A DNA stretch of 64,000 nucleotides from the NCBI GenBank assembly GCA_948567375.1, contig OX419758.1, positions 35,283,001-35,347,000 on the forward strand, given 5' to 3'. Below are positions 56,801 to 64,000 of the stretch, piece by piece (the first letter of the stretch is position 1; each line of letters begins with the position of its first letter). A program made the position numbers and the translations under genes. The DNA is from Lunularia cruciata. Lineage: Eukaryota > Streptophyta > Marchantiopsida > Lunulariales > Lunulariaceae. Below the pieces are notes generated by a model. The model had not been told where the DNA came from. It saw only the letters and a list, made by a program, of their open reading frames with translations, and made no database searches.

Positions 56801-57000
56801 CTTTCTTTCCTTTGGTATTCTGACTCATACCATGTAAGTGCTACATCCTCAAAGAAATTTGGTAATAATGAGACCCAGTCATTCTTCCTCCTCTCATTGT
56901 TTCCTATGCAAGCTCTCTTGAAGTTTCTTACAAAGGTCTCCACATCTTTTCCATCTTTGCCAAAAAAAACCAAAATTTTTGCCATCTTAGCCACTCATTA
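53860..57000 (-). pseudogene. T1 copy 3: gag, protease, RT
   Basis: Minus strand, collinear with 3680-6830. Gag MAKILVFFGKDGKDVETFVRNF at about 56994; zinc knuckle CFGCKERGHIKG (second half damaged, about 56130-56170); protease region about 55300-55600 with stops; RT segments 55203-54691, 54613-54380 and 54348-54121 with FIDDFCVYGSKEE. About eight stops and frameshifts. Confidence 0.9.
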
Positions 57001-57039
57001 TCTTTCTCTTTTCCTTCAATCTTTTTTTTCACTCTATAA

Positions 57040-57155
57040 CTAATAGAGTATATATATGACTGACACCATTTGAGATTTATCCACCCAAGGGAACACAAAA
57101 GGTTTAGGTTACTCCAAGATTTCTACGGCAAGATCAAATCCTAAACTGCATATTA
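57040..57155 (-). pseudogene. T1 copy 3: small ORF B, truncated
   Basis: C-terminal two thirds of ORF B on minus: LGFDLAVEILE, stop, PKPFVFP, VDKSQMV, and the same YILY-stop ending (57040-57042 is the stop). Truncated at about 57155 by UW copy C. Confidence 0.65.
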
Positions 57156-57639
57156 AGTGAGAGTTCAATTTTCAAACATCCAGAGAGAGTGAGGATTTCA
57201 CATCCAGGAGACGGGAGGATCCTTTTCCAACTACCCAAGTAAGAGATCACATGATGCAAATGAAGGCATGAAGAAGAGTCCATCACTTGCAATGAGAAAT
57301 CCAGTGATTTGGAGGTTAGATATGATAGCAAGGATTGAAGTCTTGAGTAGACTTTGGATCACTTTTCTGGCCTAGAATTGAAACTTGAGTTTTCTAGGTT
57401 CCATGGCAGAAGTAGCAGTGAGTGATTGTGAGGAGGGGCCCAAGGAAGATAGGAAGAGAGGCAATCTGGCTCGATAGATAGAGTCAGATTGGAGATTGGT
57501 TATGGGGAAAGAGGCTGGTTAGAAAACTGGGGCTGCATTCCTCAAGAAGGGAGAGTCTACAAAGGAGACTCCAAAAATCAGCCATTCCTTTAGTGCTCCA
57601 CGTACGAAGAATGGGTATAAGGTCAATACCTATTGTGAC

Positions 57640-59730
57640 CTAGTAATTAAAGTATTGTCATGGCAATGATGGTACTCTTCAAGCCAGATCAAACCACTTA
57701 TGTGATGAAGCACCATGTAGTGTTCTTCTACCAGATGTTTGCAAGAGTACCAATGAATTGGGTGAAGTGTTTTCACCAGCAAACATGGCAAATGGTGTTG
57801 AGTTGGGATATCAAGCAACTCTACACTATTTGGTGTCATTTGCAGCACATTTTTACTTTGGGTTGAATCTAATGAAGGAGGCGGAGTGGAAGAAGATGGT
57901 GTTTCACTTTCATCCAGATTTGTGAAAAGAAGCAGATGAGGAGGAGCAGTAGTACATCCGACATGTCCAAAGTAGTGATGAGCACTATGCAAGAACAGGC
58001 CAGAAAACAAGAGTAGCAGTGACTATTCCAAAGACAAAGAAGAGGAATCATCCCAAGGAGATGGTGTCACCAATTGAGCCCAAAAAGATGAGGAAGGTGA
58101 ATCCAAAGCATGACATTGTAATGATCAATGAGTTGTTGGAGGTAGAAAAATCAAAAGCACAAGCCAAGTATAAGTCAAAAGACTTAGGGCAAAGAAGAAG
58201 AACCAGAGCTCACACTATGGAGTGAAGAGTCAAACAATGGAAGTGAGGATGAACCTAAAGTTCAGCAATGTAGAGAGAACAATGCTGAGGAAGATGATCA
58301 GGAATTCCAAGCCACAATTGACCGCATGGGAAGAGGAGATATTCCTTGTTTAGAATTGTTGCGGATGGAGATTGAAGAAACCCAAGAAGCCAAACCAAAG
58401 TTGGGGTTTCAAAAAGGGATGAGATCAAAGAGAAGTGCACATATCATAGTTGCAAAACCAAGCAAAGTACGTAATGTAGATGAAGAGGGAGAAAGCTTGG
58501 ATGAAATGCCTCTGAGGGTAAGAAGATCAAGATTTTGGAGTAAAGCTCAAGTAGAAGAAGTAAAGGAGGCTTGAAGATCAAGAAATTATAAGAAACTTTG
58601 ATGGGGTGGAATCCTTGTCAAAGATTGTCTATCCATTGTTATTGTAGTTGAAGAAGAAGAGAGAAGACTTGAAGGGAAGTCATTCAAAGTTGAAAGATGA
58701 ATTGAGAGTAGTAAAATATTTGAGTGAAGAAAGTTTGGAGTTGAGAAGGAGATTAGTGCAAGGAGAGAAAGAAGTTGAAGAACTTTGAGCTGAGGTTGAA
58801 ATTAGGAGGGAGAAATTTGCGAGCCTGATAAAAGACTTTGTAAAGAGAGGTGAAGCAATGGCAAAGCAAGACAAAGATCAAAGGGAGCAGATAGCAAAGA
58901 TTGAGATATTAAGGATGGCATGACGCTCAAGTAGAAGTTATTCATTTGAAGGTTATGGTAGCAATGATGGAACAAGAGTTGGATAGCTTGAAAACAAGTG
59001 CGGTAGAGAAAGATTGAGCCTGACAACAAGAATTGACTATGCAAAGTCAGGAGGAAGAAAGATTGAATTGTTTAATTAGAGGAATGGAAGTGCAACTCAG
59101 ATAGAATGCAAAGGAGAAGGGAGCATTGAAAGCCGAGTTGGAAGACGAGGTGAAGATGTATGAGGAGGAGTTGCAAGTGGAAAGAGAAAAACTAAAGACA
59201 CCTAAGCCGGAGACCTTTGAGGAAGTAGTAGTAAGAGTGAAGGCAATGCACAAAACGGTATCTAAAGTTCAATTAGAGGAAGCAAGACTGCATGAGTTAA
59301 AGTTGTTAATGCAAGAGATGAGGAAGAAGAAAGCAAAGGATCTAAATTTGAATAGGTAATTGATTAGTTTAAGGGAGAGAGTAGATAGGAAGATGTTAGA
59401 AGCAAGAGAGAATATTTGTCTGAGATTAAATTTAGCAAGGAAGGAGTTAGATGAGATTTGAAGTAATTTGAAGGTAGGACCCCGATCAAAGTAAGAGATG
59501 TTGAAGTCAAAGTGTCTTTGAGTCAATTACTTGAGACATTAGAAGAGAGTGGGTTACAAGATAAAGATGCAGATAGATTACCCATTATCTCAATTGAAAT
59601 TCATAATGAAGAAGTAGAAGAATTAGTAGAAGATTTAGTAGTATTAAATAGACCCAAAGAAAGGGAAATTTGTGAAGTAGAATTGGGTGTGGAAGCTGAA
59701 GTCAAGGTTGACATCAGATCGGAGTAGTGA
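57640..59730 (+). pseudogene. UW protein, copy C
   Basis: Frames on + read MAMMVLFKPDQTTYVMKHHV and FFYQMFARV (57660-57740), a frameshift, then LHYLVSFAAHFYFGLNL (about 57818-57868), a lysine-rich linker (58019-58225), RRSRFW-like basic text (58500) and a coiled coil from about 58600 to 59725 with several stops. The FKP-x-QTTYV box, the FYFGLNL box and the coiled coil are shared by all three UW copies. No recognised family. Confidence 0.5.
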
Positions 59731-60207
59731 TAGTTTTGAGATATGAAGAGGCAAATATGAAGAGATGTATTTTCATTTTGGATTTGCAAGTTGGTAAAGT
59801 TGTTATAGAACGGTATATTAGTTAGCTAACTGTCAAAGTGCTCAGCCTATTTAAAGGAAGCATTCATAGTGTGTTGTTGTTGTTCAATATTCATATTTCT
59901 GAAGATAGATAAAGCAAAGTGTTGAATCTTAGTGTTCATAGTTTGAGCTTAATTTTGAGTATCAAGTTTGTGTGTGTTTGGGAGTGTTCGGAGAATTTCA
60001 AAGTTCAAGTCAGTGTGCTTGTTGGATGTTGGATTTGATAGCCTTCATCTTCATTTTGTGTGTTTGATCTTGAGTGCAGTGCAATCAAAGCAATGCCTTG
60101 ACAGATCTATGAAGAATTATAATGTTGGTAGTATTCTACATCTGTGAGTGCAGCATGAGTTTGATGTGAAGCAATTTTGATCAAGGAAGTTGTACCTTTA
60201 GTGGATG

Positions 60208-60529
60208 GGTGGAATACAAATCTAAGGTAAAATCATTTTATGGTGAAGTAGCCGTCTTTAGAAGAATTTGAATCATCACAATCAAAATTTGTTTGGACAG
60301 AATTTGATGGAGTTGTGATTATATGAGTAAGGTTTTGTGATGAGATTGTGATCAATGCTTGTTACTCTCTTCTAGGTGTGGTTTCTACTTGAGATTTTAA
60401 AGATGTAATCAAGAAAAAGTACATTGTGATCATTTTACTTTGTATTTGACCATTTTTTCCTTGTGTCTCTATAGGAACAAACTTTATTTACTGATTATCA
60501 CAAAAGTGATACTAGCCAAAGTTGTCACA
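60208..60529 (-). repeat. W terminal repeat of UW copy C
   Basis: 322 bp; on minus begins TGTGACAACTTTGG and ends near GTATTCCACC. Same size and orientation relative to U as the right W of copy B. Confidence 0.75.
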
Positions 60530-60920
60530 ACCTTCAACCACAATTACAAAGTGGTAGGGTACTATGGCAAAGTAGTAAGGCTTCTATGGCAAAGTAGTAG
60601 AGGAGCTCCAAGTCATGGAGGACAATGTGGCAGAGGTGGTGATAGAGGATCCACACATGGTAGGGATGCAATACTTGCCCTTGCTTCTAATACAACCATG
60701 GCTACTCAGATTGAGCAATTGGAGCAGAGATTGGCTAGCATTACCATAGCTCAAAGGAGATCAGATTTGAGTGTTGAGGTTTCTTATGTTGGCGATAGAG
60801 ATGTCTTGGACTTTATGTGCAGAGAAGCACAAGCATCTATTGCATTGACAAGGAGTGTAGTATGTGCTCTAGAGCCTAGTAGAGCATCAATAGAGTTTGA
60901 CCCATAAAGAGGAGAGGCTA
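60530..60920 (+). pseudogene. P3-type gag fragment
   Basis: Open over most of its length: SHGGQCGRGGDRGSTHGRD, MATQIEQLEQRLASITIAQ, VLDFMCREAQASIALTRSVV and ALEPSRASIEFDP. Homologous to 45500-45910 of the minus-strand P3 but with fewer stops, so from a different, better copy. Ends where C4 copy B begins. Confidence 0.7.
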
Positions 60921-61024
60921 TGTAAAAGACCGAATCCGAGGAGAGAAATAGGAGAATGGAAACTCACATTGGGACACTTGAATGAGGGAAAACTTCGAAT
61001 GCTTAGCATGAGCTTTGGCTTTGG

Positions 61025-61032
61025 TATTTATA
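61025..61032 (-). promoter_or_regulatory. TATA box of C4 LTR
   Basis: Minus strand TATAAATA, conserved as TATAAAT at 18074-18080 in copy A; it is downstream of the GAA/TTC array. Confidence 0.7.
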
Positions 61033-61049
61033 GTAGCATACAAGGCCCT

Positions 61050-61261
61050 TGAGAAGCTTCTCAAGAAGCTTCCTCAAGCCACTTTCTTAGAGTGCAAGCC
61101 AAGTTAACTAGGAAGCTTCTCAAGAAGCTTCCTTCTAGAAGCCACCTACTTGGCGTGCAAGCTAAGCTAGTTGGAAGCTTCTAGAAGCTTCTTACTTGAG
61201 GTGCAAGCTAAGCTAGCTAGGAAGCTTCCCAAGAAGCTTCCTAGATACTTCCAGAATATTC
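61050..61261 (-). promoter_or_regulatory. Heat-shock-element-like array in C4 LTR U3
   Basis: Four clusters of inverted GAA/TTC units, 18-230 bp upstream of the TATA box. Two are complete: GAAGCTTCTAGAAGCTTC (61174-61191, four units with 2-nt spacing) and TTCCAGAATATTC (61249-61261, three units). Others have paired units separated by 4 nt. Copy A keeps a complete element at 10833-10845. Plant heat-shock factors bind nGAAnnTTCnnGAAn; function here is inference. Confidence 0.6.
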
Positions 61262-61369
61262 TAGGCTACTTTGTCTTATGTGCTACTTTGTAAGCCCAAC
61301 TAACTTTGTCGCTAAACTCCATATTGTTACATATTCCCCCGCCGCTAGTTGGTGACGTCCTTGTCGCCA

Positions 61370-61560
61370 AATTCCTGGATGGCCATCTGTGCATTCTGGA
61401 GGTGAGAAATAGGTTCCCAAGTGGCATCATGAAGGGGATACCCTTTTCAAAGGACCTTGTACTCCGTATGTTGGCGACGGCCTTGTTGAATATGGCAACG
61501 CGCAAGGATACAATCAACTTCGTACTCCTCACGATCATTGATAGGAATAGGAAGAGGGGG
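61370..61560 (-). pseudogene. C4 copy B chromodomain
   Basis: Minus strand: EEYEVDCILARCHIQQGRR, EYKVL, one stop, KGYPLHDATWEP and QNAQMAIQEF. Classic chromodomain at the polyprotein end, just before the polypurine tract. Confidence 0.85.
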
Positions 61561-61569
61561 AGGTTGGAC

Positions 61570-62640
61570 TCAAGAGGAAAAGGAAGAGGGGTTAGGAACA
61601 AAGGGTTTCAACTTGGAAACATGAAAGACAGGATGGATACGCATGTGATAAGGCAAGGCAAGTCGATAAGCAACAAGAGAGACAATTTGGGTGATATCAA
61701 AGGGTCCTATCCAATTAGGGGCAAGTTTACAAACTTGGGTATCAAGTGAGAGAGGGAGGTTACTGGAGGATAGCATGACTTTATCACCAACTTCAAAGGT
61801 GAGATCACGACGATGGTGGTCCGCATATTGTTTTTGGTGATTTTGAGCAACAAGGAGGTGAGACTTGGCTTGTTGGAGAGATTGGGATATAGTGGTCAAG
61901 AATGTGGAAGTATGAGGAACTTGAGATGGAGAGGGAGCAAGAAGAGAATCTAGAACAAGCGGATCTTGGCCAAAATTGAGAAAGAAAGGAGAGAATCCGG
62001 TGCTTGCCTATTTGGAATTGTTGTAGGCAAATTCTACAATGGCAAGACATTAATCCCAATTGGTATGGTGGACATTGACAAAGGCATGCAACATATCTTT
62101 AAGGTACGATTTGCACGTTTGGTTTGTCCATCAGTTTGAGGATGATAGGCCGTGGACAAAGCAAGCTTGGTGCCGAGTATCTGAAAGAGTGCTTTATACA
62201 ACTTCCCGATAAATCAAGGATCACGGTCAAAGATGAGTACGCATGGCATCCCATGATGCTTGAAGACATTGTTGAAGTCAATTTACGCTAAGGTTGGAGC
62301 ATCCACAATATCATAGGTTGGTGCCAAGTGGATTTGCTTACTAAGCTTATCCACAAACATCACGATGGCGGTGTGTCCTTGTTTTGTCTTTGGCAAGGAT
62401 GTGATGAGATCCAAGCTCACGGGCTCCCAATGAGCTGATAGAATGGCAAGCGGTTGAAGGAGTCCACACGGCTTCTGGTTGTTGGCCTTGTTACGTTGGT
62501 AGCTCTCACACGATCGGACAAATTCTTGAACATCTTGTGTCATGTTGGGCCACCACCATTGACGTCGGAGGGTACCCAAGGTCTTGTCCACACCCATGTG
62601 ACCAGCAATGGGTAAATCATGGGCTTCTTGAAGGCGCACA
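61570..62640 (-). pseudogene. C4 copy B integrase
   Basis: Minus strand. Zinc domain HDLPIAGHMGVDKTLGTLRR and VRSCESYQRNK (second Cys of CxxC changed; 62640-62500), core MFVDKLSKQIHLAPTYD (about 62300-62360), a frameshift, the TDRDP- and YHPQTDGQ-like texts (about 62110-62230), and C-terminal YADHHRRDLTFEVGDKVML, NWIGPFDI and HPVFHVSKLKPFVP (61899-61590). Confidence 0.88.
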
Positions 62641-62787
62641 AGTCAAAGATCACCTTTGGCTAGAACATAGATCCGGTCCGCATGGAATAGAAGGCCTTCT
62701 TTGAAGGAGAAGGTGTTGTACTCCTTGTCACTTGTTTTTAGACAACCATGTACCATTTTGGAAGAAGGGATCTTGTTGTAGAGCTAA

Positions 62788-64000
62788 TCAAAACTTGTTA
62801 TGGATCTTGGGGTCAATTGACACCATCGTAATTGTTGCCGCAATGAGAGGAAGAGACTTCAAATCAGGTTGTCGTGATAGAGCATATGAGATGACATGGA
62901 ACCGACCTGGTTTGTACTCAAGTTTGATGTCGAACAATTGGAGTTGCTTTTCCCATCGATGATGTCGACTCTTCATGTGCTCCAGGTGTAAGGTTTGCAA
63001 CAATGGCTTGTGATCAGTTTGCATGATCACTTGTTTCTCCAAGAGATAATGCCTCCATACCTTGGTGGCATATACCATTGCAAGTTGTTCCCAATCTTGA
63101 GTAGAGTAATTTCTTTCAGTTCTATTTAGTTTGCAAGACACAAAGGCAATGGGATGTAGTCCATCTGGGAATTTGTGTTGCAACAAAGCTCCAATTGCAA
63201 AGTTAGAAGCATCAAAATCAACCACACAAGGTAGTTGAGGATCATATGGTTGAAGAATGGGTCTTGAAGACACCATATGTTTCAACTTCTGGAATGCTTC
63301 TTCATGCTTGGTGTTCCATTGGAAGCTTGAGTTCTTTCCCAAGAGGTCAGTCAATGGTACAGCCACATGAGCATAATAGTGGATGAACCGCCAGTAAAAA
63401 CTGGCCAATCCAATGAATGCCCGTACTTCTATAGCATCCTTTGGGGTAGGCCAATCAGTAATGACCTTGATCTTCTCTTCTTCATCTTGGTCCCCTCTGA
63501 GGAGATTGTATGACCCAAGAAGGTAACCTCCTTCTACCAAAAGGCACACTTCGACTTCTTGCAGTAAAATTTCCATTGTCATAGTCATTTTAGGACTTCT
63601 CGCACATGATTCACATGTTCTGCCTCTATCTTGCTATAGATTAAGATATCATCCAAGAACACCGCCACTAACCAATGCAATAGTCCATCCAACACCCAAT
63701 GCATCTGATCCATGAAAACTATTGGAGCATTAGTGAGTCCGAAAGGTAAAACTCTCCACTCAAAATGCCCATACCTTGTGCAAAAGGCAGTCTTTTGCAC
63801 ATCCTCTCTCTCAATCAGAATTTGCCAATAGCCATTGCAAAGATCCAACTTGGAAAAGTAATGTGCTCCACTTAGTTGATCAAGCAAGTCATCCATCCGA
63901 GGCAAGGGATATGCATTCTTCACGGTTTGCTTATTGAGCCCACGATAATCAATACAAAATTGAAGTCCTCCATCCTTCTTTGGAACAAATAGTACCGGTG
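62788..64000 (-). pseudogene. C4 copy B reverse transcriptase and RNase H
   Basis: Minus strand, extends beyond the window. RT frame 63923-63585: [41 protein letters not shown] and catalytic FLDDILIYS. The frame breaks near 63585; frame 63588-62788 has the thumb (AFIGLASFYWRFIHYY), RNase H VVDFDASNFAIGALLQH, NYSTQDWEQLAMV, TDHKPLLQTL and a tail. Only a few disabling changes, so younger than copy A. Confidence 0.92.

Larger units (their letters stand above)
57156..60529 (+). mobile_element. UW copy C, 5'-truncated
   Basis: Collinear with UW copy A from about 11240 onward, ending in reversed W (60208-60529). Left end and first W are missing at the junction with T1 copy 3; right end GTTGTCACA abuts a P3 gag scrap. 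Confidence 0.7.
60921..61331 (-). repeat. 3' LTR of C4 copy B
   Basis: 411 bp, on minus TGTAACAATATGGAG to GGTCTTTTACA. U3 carries an array of GAAGCTTC palindromes (61050-61261) and a TATAAATA box (61032-61025). The polypurine tract lies just before it at about 61333-61346 (GCGGGGGAATA). Confidence 0.9.

Noticed and set aside
60440-60529. The start of the 155-aa ORF at 60440 as a real gene start
   Set aside because: The first 30 codons are W repeat sequence of UW copy C fused by chance to the P3 gag scrap.

Overview
This window looks like intergenic or pericentromeric DNA of a land plant with a large, repeat-filled genome. A gymnosperm or other non-angiosperm is my guess, from the mix of chromoviruses, an Ogre/Tat/Athila-like element and an unusual methyltransferase/PHD gypsy lineage; the sequence does not settle it. 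About 90% is Ty3/gypsy LTR retrotransposon, old copies interrupted by younger ones. I saw no bacterial features, CRISPR arrays, rRNA or tRNA genes. I use working names. T1: OTA-like gypsy, no chromodomain, Asp-tRNA-like primer site. C2: chromovirus, initiator-Met primer site. P3: gypsy element carrying a cytosine-methyltransferase-like domain and a PHD finger. C4: chromovirus with heat-shock-element-like LTRs. UW: unclassified element with about 320-bp W ends. V and X: unclassified repeats.

Layout, left. 1-18202 is one old C4 copy on + (1-1423, 9232-9972, 10665-10945, 17955-18202). It was split by a very young, nearly intact T1 (1424-9231, LTRs identical by eye), by a T1 solo LTR (9973-10664, minus) and by a 7-kb inverted UW composite (10946-17954). 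That C4 copy itself sits in the gag of a minus-strand T1 copy (18203-19558 and 31100-32237), whose leader was also split by a C2 copy (19559-31099, minus) that carries V and X.

Layout, middle. 32238 to about 47540 is P3 on minus: gag, protease, methyltransferase-like domain, RT, RNase H, integrase, PHD finger, PPT and start of the 3' LTR. It is interrupted by the best-preserved C2 (35534-42141, TSD TATAG) and by a second V (42205-43857). About 47950-51640 differs in texture (more CpG, no repeat partner here) and holds a candidate two-exon host gene on minus (49783-50702).

Layout, right. 52011-57155 is a third, decayed T1 copy on minus with a C2 solo LTR (53118-53859). Then come a truncated UW (57156-60529), a P3 gag scrap on + (60530-60920) and a second C4 copy on minus from its 3' LTR (60921-61331) through chromodomain, integrase, RNase H and RT to the window edge.

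The genes are retroelement machinery: Gag packages RNA, protease matures the polyprotein, RT/RNase H copies it and integrase inserts it, with a chromodomain (C2, C4) or PHD finger (P3) probably reading chromatin. The most unusual points are the methyltransferase plus PHD content of P3, a family of tandem small ORFs in the leaders of both T1 and C2, and heat-shock-element arrays in the C4 LTR.
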